Assembly: GCF_001461695.1 (NCBI RefSeq)
Contig: NZ_AUTC01000120.1
Span: 39,231 to 103,230 of the forward strand
DNA length: 64,000 bases
Direction: 5' to 3'
Origin: Sinorhizobium fredii USDA 205
GTDB taxonomy: Bacteria; Pseudomonadota; Alphaproteobacteria; Rhizobiales; Rhizobiaceae
Positions within the stretch are counted from its first letter, which is position 1. Every line of letters begins with the position of its first letter. Shown in pieces: positions 1-8,089 of the stretch. The position numbers and the translations under genes were made by a program. A model generated the notes under the pieces. The model worked only from the letters and a program-made list of their open reading frames with translations, ran no database searches and was not told where the DNA came from.

Positions 1-1251
1 CAATATTTCGTCGATAGCGCCTGGAAGGAAACGCATAGCTGCAATTACCTGCTGGCGACCGACATGGAAATGGAGACCGTGCCGGGTTACAAGGCGACAA
101 GCTGGGAGAAGGGCTACGGTGACTATACGATGAAGCCGGACCTTGCGACGCTACGGCGCATTCCCTGGCTCGAGGGCACGGCGCTGGTTCTCTGCGACGT
201 CCTCGATCACCATACACATGAGGAGGTGCCGCATTCGCCGCGCGCCATCCTGAAGAAACAGGTTGCACGTCTCGAGGCCATGGGTTTCAAGCCATTCATG
301 GCGAGTGAGCTCGAATTCTTCCTGTTCGACCAGTCCTACGACGATGCGCGGCTCTCCGGCTACCGCGATCTGCAGCTCGCCAGCGGTTACAACGAGGACT
401 ACCACATCTTCCAGACCACCAAGGAGGAAGATGTGATGCGGGCGATCCGCAACGGCCTGCAGGGCGCCGACATTCCGGTCGAGAATTCCAAGGGTGAAGC
501 CTCCGCCGGCCAGGAGGAAATCAACGTCCGCTATGCCGACGCGCTGACCATGGCCGACCGCCACGCGATCATCAAGAACGGCTGCAAGGAGATTGCCTGG
601 TCGCGCGGCAAGGCGATCACCTTCCTTGCCAAGTGGAACTACGCCGCCGCCGGGTCCTCGTCGCACATTCACCAGTCCCTCTGGAGCCTCGACGGCAAGG
701 AAGCGCTGTTCTACGACAAGGAGGGTCGTTACGGTATGTCCGAGCTGATGCGGCACTATGTGGCCGGATTGCTCGCCCATGCGAGCGAGATCACCTATTT
801 CCTGGCGCCCTACATCAATTCCTACAAGCGCTTCATGGCGGGCACTTTCGCGCCGACGAAGGCGATCTGGAGCAAGGACAACCGTACCGCCGGCTATCGC
901 CTGTGCGGCGACGAAACCAAGGCGATCCGCATCGAATGCCGCGTCGGCGGGTCAGACCTCAACCCCTATCTCGCCTTCGCCGCTTTGATCGCCGCCGGCA
1001 TTTCCGGCATCGAGAACAAGATGGAGCTCGAAGCGCCCTTCGTCGGCGATGCCTATCACGGCAAGGATGTGCGCGAAATTCCGCATACGCTGCGGGCCGC
1101 AACCGAGGCCCTGACGGAATCGAAAATGCTGCGCGAGGCGTTCGGCGAAGAGGTCATCGATCACTACGCCCGTGCTGCCCGGTGGGAGCAGGAGGAATAC
1201 GACCGGCGCGTCACCGATTGGGAGGTCGCGCGGGGGTTTGAAAGAGCGTAG
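1..1251 (+). CDS. Glutamine synthetase family protein, 5'-partial (likely gamma-glutamyl-amine ligase)
   Basis: The reading frame is open from base 1, so the gene begins upstream of the window and the first in-frame ATG (64) is internal. The visible 416 residues carry glutamine synthetase catalytic-domain signatures: SELEFFLFD, the AGQEEINVRYADAL stretch, SSSHIHQSL (the GxxxHxH-like ATP/metal segment), the NSYKRF...NRTAGYR block and a C-terminal RIECRVGGSDLNPY segment. The family makes an ATP-dependent gamma-glutamyl amide. Many of its non-GlnA members glutamylate amines such as putrescine, ethanolamine or alkylamines instead of ammonia. The genes that follow on the same strand are an aldehyde dehydrogenase and an iron alcohol dehydrogenase, which supports an amine-catabolic ligase over a housekeeping glutamine synthetase. 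That choice is inference; the family call is secure. Confidence 0.88.
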   Translation, partial: QYFVDSAWKETHSCNYLLATDMEMETVPGYKATSWEKGYGDYTMKPDLATLRRIPWLEGTALVLCDVLDHHTHEEVPHSPRAILKKQVARLEAMGFKPFMASELEFFLFDQSYDDARLSGYRDLQLASGYNEDYHIFQTTKEEDVMRAIRNGLQGADIPVENSKGEASAGQEEINVRYADALTMADRHAIIKNGCKEIAWSRGKAITFLAKWNYAAAGSSSHIHQSLWSLDGKEALFYDKEGRYGMSELMRHYVAGLLAHASEITYFLAPYINSYKRFMAGTFAPTKAIWSKDNRTAGYRLCGDETKAIRIECRVGGSDLNPYLAFAALIAAGISGIENKMELEAPFVGDAYHGKDVREIPHTLRAATEALTESKMLREAFGEEVIDHYARAARWEQEEYDRRVTDWEVARGFERA

Positions 1252-1257
1252 ACAAAT

Positions 1258-1410
1258 CCCCTCCCCAGCCCCTCCCCACAAGGGGGAGGGGCTTACCCGC
1301 GGCGATCTCCGCAGCTCCTCTGAACCCTCGCAACGCGCTGAGGTGCTGAGTTGGGCGGGACGGTGACGCAAGCTAGCCCCTCCTCCTTGTGGGGAGGGGT
1401 TGGGGAGGGG
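1258..1410. repeat. 153-bp element bounded by 36-bp inverted repeats
   Basis: The outer 36 bases on each side (1258-1293 and 1375-1410) are reverse complements with only two mismatches, and each arm is itself a C/T-rich then G/A-rich block (CCCCTCCCC and GGGGAGGGG). About 80 bp of non-repetitive sequence lies between. No coding potential is visible. It sits between the ligase and aldehyde dehydrogenase genes, so the transcript between them would carry a very stable long-range hairpin. The structure resembles a small non-autonomous palindromic mobile repeat. I cannot name the family with certainty. Confidence 0.75.
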
Positions 1411-1446
1411 TCTTTTATTTTTGAAAGCAGAAACAGGAAAACGATC

Positions 1447-2832
1447 ATGACGATGATCAGATGCATTTCGCCGGTCAATGGCGAGGTCTATGCCGAGCGG
1501 GCGGCAATGCCGCTGGAACTCGCCAGGCAGGCGGTGGCGCAGGCGCGGCTCGCGCAGAAGAGCTGGGCGAAGCGGCCGCTCGACGAGCGCGTCAAGCTGG
1601 TGCTCGCCGGCGTCGCGCGGCTCAACGAGATGGTCGACGAGGTCGTGCCGGAGCTTGCCTGGCAGATGGGTCGGCCGGTGCGCTATGGCGGCGAATTCAA
1701 GGGCTTCAACGAACGCTCCAACTATGTCGCCTCGATCGCTGCCGATGCGCTGAAGCCGCTTGTCGCCGAGGAGAGCGACCGCTTCGAGCGGCGCATCGAG
1801 CGCGAGCCGCACGGCGTCGTCTTCGTCATCGCGCCCTGGAACTATCCCTATATGACGGCGATCAACACGGTGGCGCCGGCGCTCATGGCCGGCAACACGG
1901 TGATCCTCAAGCATGCCAGCCAGACGATCCTGGTCGGCGAGCGCATGGTGCGGGCCTTCGTCGAGGCCGGCGTGCCGGCGGACGTCTTCCAGAACCTTTT
2001 CCTGGACCACGATACGACCGCGGCGCTGATTGCCGCCAGGAGCTTCGACTTCATCAACTTCACCGGTTCGGTCGAAGGCGGGCGCTCAATCGAGCGGGCG
2101 GCGGCCGGCACCTTTGCCGGCCTCGGCCTTGAACTCGGCGGCAAGGATCCCGGCTATGTGATGGCGGACGCCGATCTCGATGCCGCCGTCGATACGCTGA
2201 TGGATGGCGCTACTTACAATTCCGGCCAGTGCTGCTGCGGCATCGAGCGCATCTATGTGCATGAGTCGCTTTATGACGCCTTCGTCGAGAAATCCGTCGC
2301 CTGGGTTTCCAATTACAGGCTCGGCAACCCGCTCGATCCGGAAACGACGCTCGGGCCGATGGCCAACAAGCGCTTTGCCGCGACGGTGCGCAGCCAGATC
2401 GCCGACGCGGTCTCGAAGGGCGCCAAGGCGCTGATCGATCCGAAGCGTTTCCCTGAGGACGATGGCGGCGCCTATCTCGCGCCGCAGATCCTCGTCGATG
2501 TCGATCACTCGATGGAGTTCATGCGCGAGGAGACCTTCGGGCCGGCGGTCGGCATCATGAAGGTGAAGAGCGATGCCGAAGCGATCGATCTGATGAACGA
2601 CAGTCAATACGGCCTCACCGCATCGCTCTGGACGAGGGATGCCGAGCGCGCAGCCCGGATCGGCCGCGAGCTCGAGACCGGCACGGTGTTCATGAACCGG
2701 GCCGACTATCTCGACCCGGCGCTCTGCTGGACCGGGGTCAAGGAGACGGGCCGCGGCGGCTCGCTCTCGGTCCTCGGCTTCCACAATCTCACCCGTCCGA
2801 AATCCTACCATCTGAAGAAAGTCACAGCATGA
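1447..2832 (+). CDS. NAD(P)-dependent aldehyde dehydrogenase
   Basis: A 461-residue ALDH-superfamily enzyme that oxidises an aldehyde to the carboxylic acid. The ATG at 1447 is chosen because an AGGA-type ribosome-binding site (around 1435) precedes it. A longer in-frame extension runs back into the repeat and has no homology-like character. Visible motifs are APWNYPY (cofactor fold), FTGSVEGG, ELGGKDPGYV with the general-base Glu at about residue 229, and GQCCCG with the catalytic Cys at about 263. The stop overlaps the start of the alcohol dehydrogenase gene by 4 bp (ATGA), so the two are translationally coupled. Substrate is not readable from sequence; the context suggests a gamma-glutamyl-amino-aldehyde or a simple aldehyde. 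Confidence 0.9.
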   Translation: MTMIRCISPVNGEVYAERAAMPLELARQAVAQARLAQKSWAKRPLDERVKLVLAGVARLNEMVDEVVPELAWQMGRPVRYGGEFKGFNERSNYVASIAADALKPLVAEESDRFERRIEREPHGVVFVIAPWNYPYMTAINTVAPALMAGNTVILKHASQTILVGERMVRAFVEAGVPADVFQNLFLDHDTTAALIAARSFDFINFTGSVEGGRSIERAAAGTFAGLGLELGGKDPGYVMADADLDAAVDTLMDGATYNSGQCCCGIERIYVHESLYDAFVEKSVAWVSNYRLGNPLDPETTLGPMANKRFAATVRSQIADAVSKGAKALIDPKRFPEDDGGAYLAPQILVDVDHSMEFMREETFGPAVGIMKVKSDAEAIDLMNDSQYGLTASLWTRDAERAARIGRELETGTVFMNRADYLDPALCWTGVKETGRGGSLSVLGFHNLTRPKSYHLKKVTA

Positions 2833-3974
2833 CGATCACCGCCAACTGGAGCTACCCGACCGCCGTCAAGTTCGGGGCTGGCCGCATCAAGGAGCTTGCC
2901 GACCATTGCAAGGCCGCCGGCATGAAGAAGCCGCTGCTGATCACCGACCGCGGGCTTGCGCCGATGGCGATCACTCAGGGCGCACTCGATATTCTGGACG
3001 CCGGCGGACTTGGGCGTGCCATCTTCGCGGACGTCGATCCGAACCCGAACGACAAGAATCTCGAGGCCGGGATCAAGGCGTTCAAGGACGGCGGCCATGA
3101 CGGTGTCGTCGCCTTCGGCGGCGGTTCCGGTCTCGATCTCGGCAAATGCGTCGCCTTCATGGTCGGCCAGACGCGACCTGTCTGGGATTTCGAGGATGTC
3201 GGCGACTGGTGGACCCGCGCCAGCGTCGAAGGCATCGCGCCGATCATCGCCGTGCCGACGACCGCCGGCACCGGTTCCGAAGTGGGCCGCGCCAGCGTCA
3301 TTACCAATTCGGCGAGCCATGTGAAGAAGGTGATCTTCCATCCGAGGTTCCTGCCGGCCGTGACGATCTGCGACCCGGAGCTGACGGTCGGCATGCCGAA
3401 GGTCATCACCGCCGGCACCGGCATGGACGCCTTTGCTCACTGCTTGGAGGCCTATTCTTCACCCTTCTACCATCCGATGTCGGCCGGCATCGCGCTCGAA
3501 GGCATGCGGCTCGTCAAGGAATACCTGCCGCGCGCCTATAGGGACGGCACGGACATCGAGGCCCGCGCCAATATGATGAGCGCGGCTGCGATGGGCGCGG
3601 TCGCCTTCCAGAAGGGCCTCGGCGCGATCCACTCGCTGTCGCACCCGGTCGGCGCCATCTACAACACGCATCACGGCATGACCAATGCCATCGTGATGCC
3701 GCCGGTGTTGCGCTTCAATCGCTCGGCGATCGAGGAGAAGATCGGGCGGGCGGCCGCCTATCTCGGCATCGCCGGCGGGTTCGACGGCTTCTACGACTAT
3801 GTGCTGCAACTGCGCGAGGAGCTCGGCGTTCCGGACAAGCTTGCTGCACTCGGCGTCGGCACCGACCGCATTGACGAGATGTCGGAGATGGCGATCGTCG
3901 ACCCGACCGCCGGCGGCAATCCGGTCGAATTGACGCTGGACGCGGCGAAAAAGCTCTTTGGCGAGTGCATCTGA
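2829..3974 (+). CDS. Iron-containing alcohol dehydrogenase
   Basis: A 381-residue group III (Fe-dependent) alcohol dehydrogenase. The nucleotide-binding GGGSGLDLGK lies near residue 100 and TTAGTGSE near 145. The four metal ligands expected for the family are in place: Asp200 and His204 in GMDAFAHCLEAY, and His268 and His282 in HSLSHPVGAIYNTHHG. The spacing is the same as in FucO-type enzymes. It begins inside the last codons of the aldehyde dehydrogenase (4-bp overlap) and is followed by a clear terminator, so it closes the operon. Likely role: interconverting an alcohol with the aldehyde used by its neighbour. The exact substrate is unknown. Confidence 0.92.
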   Translation: MTITANWSYPTAVKFGAGRIKELADHCKAAGMKKPLLITDRGLAPMAITQGALDILDAGGLGRAIFADVDPNPNDKNLEAGIKAFKDGGHDGVVAFGGGSGLDLGKCVAFMVGQTRPVWDFEDVGDWWTRASVEGIAPIIAVPTTAGTGSEVGRASVITNSASHVKKVIFHPRFLPAVTICDPELTVGMPKVITAGTGMDAFAHCLEAYSSPFYHPMSAGIALEGMRLVKEYLPRAYRDGTDIEARANMMSAAAMGAVAFQKGLGAIHSLSHPVGAIYNTHHGMTNAIVMPPVLRFNRSAIEEKIGRAAAYLGIAGGFDGFYDYVLQLREELGVPDKLAALGVGTDRIDEMSEMAIVDPTAGGNPVELTLDAAKKLFGECI

Positions 3975-3995
3975 GACCTCCGTTAATTTTTGGCG

Positions 3996-4028
3996 AGCCC
4001 GGGAAACCTTGATTTCCCGGGCTTTCTT
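3996..4028 (+). terminator. Rho-independent terminator after the alcohol dehydrogenase
   Basis: Perfect 11-bp stem (AGCCCGGGAAA at 3996-4006, TTTCCCGGGCT at 4013-4023) with a 6-nt loop, followed by a T-rich tail. It starts 22 bp after the stop codon. Confidence 0.85.
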
Positions 4029-4058
4029 GTGCGCACCCCGCCACCCGCGGGGCTCGCT

Positions 4059-4099
4059 GGTTAATCTTTGCCGGCCAAAATTTCCATTTTGTTAACCAT
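4059..4099. promoter_or_regulatory. Candidate CtrA-type sites upstream of the ParA-like gene
   Basis: TTAACCAT occurs at 4092-4099 and a reversed copy (GGTTAA) at 4059-4064, 75-115 bp before the start of the ParA-like gene. TTAACC is the core half-site bound by the alphaproteobacterial cell-cycle regulator CtrA. Two half-sites in a short AT-richer promoter stretch are suggestive, but such sites also arise by chance. Confidence 0.35.
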
Positions 4100-4173
4100 G
4101 TTCTGAAAGGTTCTATTAATCGAACTTGCTCCGAAGCGAACGCGACGGCGCACCGAGAGAATGAGGTGACAAG

Positions 4174-4890
4174 ATGGCGGTCATTACTTTGGCCAACGCA
4201 AAGGGCGGCGCCGGCAAGACGACGGCTGCCCTGATCCTGGCGACGGAACTGGCCCGGCAGGGCAACCGAGTGGTGATCCTGGATGCCGATCCGCAGCGAT
4301 GGATCACCAGCTGGTCGGAGGTCTCCGGCCATATCGCCAATATCGAGGTAATCTCGCATATCACGCCCGCGTCGCTTCCCTGTCATATCCGCGAACTTAA
4401 GGACGAGACCGACTACATCGTGGTCGACCTTGCGGGTGCCAAGGACGCGATCGTTGCGCTGGCACTCGGGCTTTCCGACCAAGTGCTGATCCCGGTGCAG
4501 GGCTGCGCCATGGACGCGCGCGGCGCGGTCCAGATCCTCGAGCTCATTCGCCAGATCGAAGGGAAGGCGAGAGTGCGCATCAACCACTCGGTGGTCCTGA
4601 CGCGGGTCAATTCGCTTGTCACGACGCGGGCGCTGCAGGCGATCAAGGCGCTGCTCGCTTCGCGCGGCGTTTCGGTCCTCGACACGCCGATCATCGAACG
4701 CGCCGCCTATCGCGAAATCTTCGAATGCGGCGGCACCCTGCAGACCATGGACGCGAACCGTGTCAGCAATCTCGACAAGGCACGCGAAAACGCATTTGCG
4801 CTTGCGAGCGAGGTACAAAAATTGCTGCCTGTAACGCCACGCCGGGCGCTGATGTCTCGGTTGCGCTCGGCTTTGCCGCGGGCCGCTTGA
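4174..4890 (+). CDS. ParA-family ATPase (stand-alone)
   Basis: A 238-residue protein with a deviant Walker A motif KGGAGKTT at residues 10-17, a Walker A' segment LDADPQRWI near 40 and a Walker B-like IVVDLAGAKD near 85. This is the ParA/MinD-type P-loop ATPase fold that positions DNA or protein cargo by dimerising on nucleotide. It starts at ATG 4174 behind a GAGGTGA ribosome-binding site. No parB or parS-like partner lies beside it, so it is not the chromosome partition operon. Stand-alone ParA proteins of this size in alphaproteobacteria are plasmid-derived or position other cargo. The function is therefore open, while the family is secure. Confidence 0.88.
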   Translation: MAVITLANAKGGAGKTTAALILATELARQGNRVVILDADPQRWITSWSEVSGHIANIEVISHITPASLPCHIRELKDETDYIVVDLAGAKDAIVALALGLSDQVLIPVQGCAMDARGAVQILELIRQIEGKARVRINHSVVLTRVNSLVTTRALQAIKALLASRGVSVLDTPIIERAAYREIFECGGTLQTMDANRVSNLDKARENAFALASEVQKLLPVTPRRALMSRLRSALPRAA

Positions 4891-4921
4891 ATTCCACTCC
4901 GCCCGATTGCCTCCCAAGGCC

Positions 4922-4957
4922 GACCGGAACTGACGAAGGTCGTTCCGGTCGAAATCT
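4922..4957. terminator. Possible bidirectional terminator between convergent genes
   Basis: GACCGGAAC (4922-4930) pairs with GTTCCGGTC (4942-4950), followed on the plus strand by a weakly T-rich stretch. It lies exactly between the converging ends of the ParA-like and FAD oxidoreductase genes. Confidence 0.5.
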
Positions 4958-4962
4958 TTCTA

Positions 4963-6252
4963 TCAGAACCGCCTGTCTACGAAGTGCTTGGCCTGGGCGC
5001 CGGCGTGGTAGAAGGCGGATTTCAGGTTCCGCCACGGATCCGGGGTGATCGCGGTCTCGGCGAGCGGGATCGCCGAGTTGTCGCCGGTGACATGGCGAGC
5101 AAGGGCACGGCCGAAGACGGTGCCGGGGGCGATGCCGCGGCCGTTGTAGCCGCTGACAGAAACGACATTCGGCGCAAGCACATGCATGACCGGCAGATGA
5201 TTGGTGGTCATGCCGATGCGGCCGTCCCACCAATATTCGAAGCGGAAATCGCCGATATAGGGGAAGAGCTTGCGCACCGAACGCGCCGCGAAGGCGCGAT
5301 GCGTGCCCACGGCCATCGCGTCGAGGCGGCCGATCGAGCCGAAGATCAGCCGGTTCTGCTGGTCCATGCGGAACGACGTCATGACGAGGCCAGTGTCCCA
5401 GGCGCCCTGGCGCTCCGGCAGGATTCGGCCGGCGACATCGTCCGTGAGCGGATTGGTGGCGAACTGAAAATAAGGAAGGACGGTGAGCTCCTCGGTTTGT
5501 GTCCTCCACGGCGCACCGTCAATGAGCGCGCCGTAGGCCTCGGTGGCGACGATGACATGCCGGGCTGTAAGCGTGCCTCGGCCAGCCGTCAGCTTCCAGA
5601 TGTCGCCGCGGCGCTCGGCAGCAACAAGGGGCGTCTCCGTGTAGATCTCGGCCCCCGCGGCCAGCGCCGCCCGGGCCAGGCCGCGCGCATAGGCGAGCGG
5701 TTGGATCGTGCCGGCCCGCCGGTCGAGCAACGCGCCGGCGAAGCCTTCAGCCCCGGAGAGCCCATGTGCCTTTTCGGCCGAAAGCGCCTCCACCGGCGCG
5801 CCGCGCTTCTGCCACTGGGCCTCGCGCTCCTGGATGTCCTTCCAGCCCTCGGGACCGACGGCCATATGCAGCGTTCCGTTGCGGACCGCTTCGCACTCAA
5901 TGCCGTGCCGGGCGACCAGGTCGTAAACGAGCGAGGGGCCATCCCCCAACTCGTTCAGAAGGCGCCCTCCGGCCTCGGCGCCGAGCGTGGCGATGAGATC
6001 GTCGGGTTTCACCCACATGCCGGCATTGACCAGCCCGACATTGCGGCCGGAGCCTCCGTAACCGATCATCCGCGCTTCGATCACCGTGGCCCTGACGCCC
6101 ATTTCGGCAAGGTGAAGTGCAGCAGAGAGCCCGGTGAAGCCACCGCCGATGATTGCGACATCGCTAGTCACTTCGCCCGTGAGCGGGCCGGTTTCGGGAG
6201 CGGCGGGAGCCGTTGCGTGCCAGAGGTTGGGAAGAGGGCGCTCCGTCGCCAT
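4963..6252 (-). CDS. FAD-dependent oxidoreductase (DAO/OrdL family)
   Basis: A 429-residue protein of the D-amino-acid oxidase (DAO) fold. The dinucleotide-binding motif appears as DVAIIGGGFTGLSAALHLAEMG about 30 residues from the start, and the C-terminal GYNGRGIAPGTVFGRALA FAD-contact segment is present. The start at 6252 is chosen over the longer frame (6324) because AAGGAAGG lies six bases upstream and the extra N-terminal residues look non-native. Members oxidise secondary or primary amines such as sarcosine, glycine or gamma-glutamylputrescine. The gene is single, between convergent and co-directional neighbours, so the substrate cannot be inferred. A PuuB-like role would fit the amine theme at 1-4 kb, but that is speculation. 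Confidence 0.87.
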   Translation of the reverse strand: MATERPLPNLWHATAPAAPETGPLTGEVTSDVAIIGGGFTGLSAALHLAEMGVRATVIEARMIGYGGSGRNVGLVNAGMWVKPDDLIATLGAEAGGRLLNELGDGPSLVYDLVARHGIECEAVRNGTLHMAVGPEGWKDIQEREAQWQKRGAPVEALSAEKAHGLSGAEGFAGALLDRRAGTIQPLAYARGLARAALAAGAEIYTETPLVAAERRGDIWKLTAGRGTLTARHVIVATEAYGALIDGAPWRTQTEELTVLPYFQFATNPLTDDVAGRILPERQGAWDTGLVMTSFRMDQQNRLIFGSIGRLDAMAVGTHRAFAARSVRKLFPYIGDFRFEYWWDGRIGMTTNHLPVMHVLAPNVVSVSGYNGRGIAPGTVFGRALARHVTGDNSAIPLAETAITPDPWRNLKSAFYHAGAQAKHFVDRRF

Positions 6253-6417
6253 TGCGGGCCTTCCTTTGCGGATGATTGAGAGGTTCCTTGCCTTTGATAA
6301 AACCATCTCAGCAAAGTTTTTCATGACAATGTTTCATGAAGTCATGAAGACCGGCACTGCCAAGCGAACGGGCGGGCGACCGCCCGCGTGGCTCAGCCTA
6401 AACTGGGCGTCGGCGAA

Positions 6418-7839
6418 CTATTGATAAGGAGCGAAATCATCCGCTGCTATTGGCGCCCCCGGCTCATCGACGAATTCGACAGTCACGCCGCGGCTCACCC
6501 TTTTGCCAAGTTCGGTGGCATCCCAATTCGTCAGGCGCACGCAGCCGTGGCTCTGGGTCTTGCCGATCTTCGACGGATCCGGTGTCCCGTGAATGCCGTA
6601 GGTCGGCCTCGAAAGGGCAATCCAGACGGTGCCGACCGGTCCGTTCGGTCCCGGCTGCAAAGTTAGGATCTTGTCGTTCGCGCCCTGCTGGAAATTGATC
6701 TTCGGATTGTAGGTATATCCCGGATTGAAGGCGATCCGCTCGACCGTCACGGTGCCGGATGGTGATGGCGTGTCGGCCGACCCGATGGTCGCCGGATAGG
6801 CTGCAACAAGTTTCCCCGCGTCATCGTAGGCAAGCACCTGCTTGCGGCCCTTGTCGGCGATGATCCGCGCTACCTTGCCCGCTTTGTTCGGGCCGGGGTT
6901 GATCACCTTGATCGTGGTGCCCGGAATGGAGAAATCGACGCCCGGGTTGAGCTCACGCAGGTAACCCTCGTCCATATGGAATTTCTCGCCGAGCATCTCG
7001 GTCGTCGAGGTGAAGGAAAGGTGCGGGAGCTGCGCCTTGTGGGCATAGTCTTCCGGGATCGCGGCGACATAGGGTCCGGCGGCGTCGGCGGCGGTGATCG
7101 TGTAGGTGGTGATCGGCAGGCCGCCATTGAAGCGCAGCCGCTCCAGGATGTCCTCGGTATTGTTGGGGTCGAGCTTCTCTCCGGTCGCCTGCTGCCAAAC
7201 CTCGAGCGCCTTGGTGACGTTCGAGCCCATCTTTCCGTCGATGACGCCGGGCGAGAAGCCTTCGCGGTCGAGGAAAACCTGAAGGGCGGTAATTTCGGCG
7301 CGCGATTTGCCCTTCATCTCGATCGCCGGCGGCATCGGCTGGCTCAGCGGTTCCTGGTATTGCGGATCATAGGCTGCCTGCTCTTCGCCAAGTGTCGGCA
7401 GGCTGTTCGGAAGCTCCTCACGCTCCACCGGGGCGGGCGTGGCGTCGCGGTAATCCGGCACGGTGCCGGTGAACTCGCCGGGCTCGGAATAGCCGTAGCC
7501 GCGGTCGCGCTGGTTGGAATAGCCGTCGTCGCCGTATTGTCGGTCGTTCGGCACGACCGTGGCGACGATATTGCCCCACGGGTCGACAAGCACCGTGCGG
7601 CCGCGGCGGTCGCGCACCGCGCGAACTTCGTCCGGTCCGGGCATATAGTCGAGAATATCGCCTTCGGGAGTGACCAGCATCACATCGCCGCTTCCCCAAT
7701 AGCCGCCATAGCCCTCTTGGGCGCGTGCAGGCACGAGCTCCACGGCCAGAAGGCCGAGTGCGGCGAGAAGCGAAAGGCCGGTGCGGGTCGCTGACACGGG
7801 AGAACCTGTTTTCATGGTGGTTGCTTTGCGGCGGTACAT
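6418..7839 (-). CDS. L,D-transpeptidase with peptidoglycan-binding and LysM-like segments
   Basis: A 473-residue secreted cell-wall enzyme. An N-terminal hydrophobic signal sequence ends near AQEGYGG. A Gly/Tyr-rich region and a Pro-rich stretch follow, then a peptidoglycan_binding_1-like segment (VFLDREGFSPGVIDGKMG, about 185-205), a LysM-like stretch (MDEGYLRELNPGVDF), and the YkuD catalytic domain. Its active-site motif SHGCVRLTNWD, with the nucleophilic Cys, lies about 35 residues from the C terminus. Such enzymes form 3-3 crosslinks or attach proteins to peptidoglycan, and are numerous in Rhizobiales. Two start codons are possible (7839 and 7815). Neither has a strong ribosome-binding site and both give a signal peptide, so the exact start is uncertain. 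Confidence 0.9.
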   Translation of the reverse strand: MYRRKATTMKTGSPVSATRTGLSLLAALGLLAVELVPARAQEGYGGYWGSGDVMLVTPEGDILDYMPGPDEVRAVRDRRGRTVLVDPWGNIVATVVPNDRQYGDDGYSNQRDRGYGYSEPGEFTGTVPDYRDATPAPVEREELPNSLPTLGEEQAAYDPQYQEPLSQPMPPAIEMKGKSRAEITALQVFLDREGFSPGVIDGKMGSNVTKALEVWQQATGEKLDPNNTEDILERLRFNGGLPITTYTITAADAAGPYVAAIPEDYAHKAQLPHLSFTSTTEMLGEKFHMDEGYLRELNPGVDFSIPGTTIKVINPGPNKAGKVARIIADKGRKQVLAYDDAGKLVAAYPATIGSADTPSPSGTVTVERIAFNPGYTYNPKINFQQGANDKILTLQPGPNGPVGTVWIALSRPTYGIHGTPDPSKIGKTQSHGCVRLTNWDATELGKRVSRGVTVEFVDEPGAPIAADDFAPYQ

Positions 7840-8089
7840 AGCGATTCCGACGTTAATGTGAAAAAAATGAATTCATCATGAACGATCCCTTAAAATTCTA
7901 GTTAGGCGAGCTTGCGAGGCGTTGCAACATTCGATCGCGTCTGGAAGACCGGAACCGCCCTTAGACCTCCTTGAATTCATAACGTTTTTCCGCGGAGTTG
8001 GTTCAACTCTGAGGATCGGCTCCCAAGGGTAGGTCACTGCGCTATCATGCTCTCGCCATGCCCGATTCTGGGCGCAGCCGGAGACGAGA

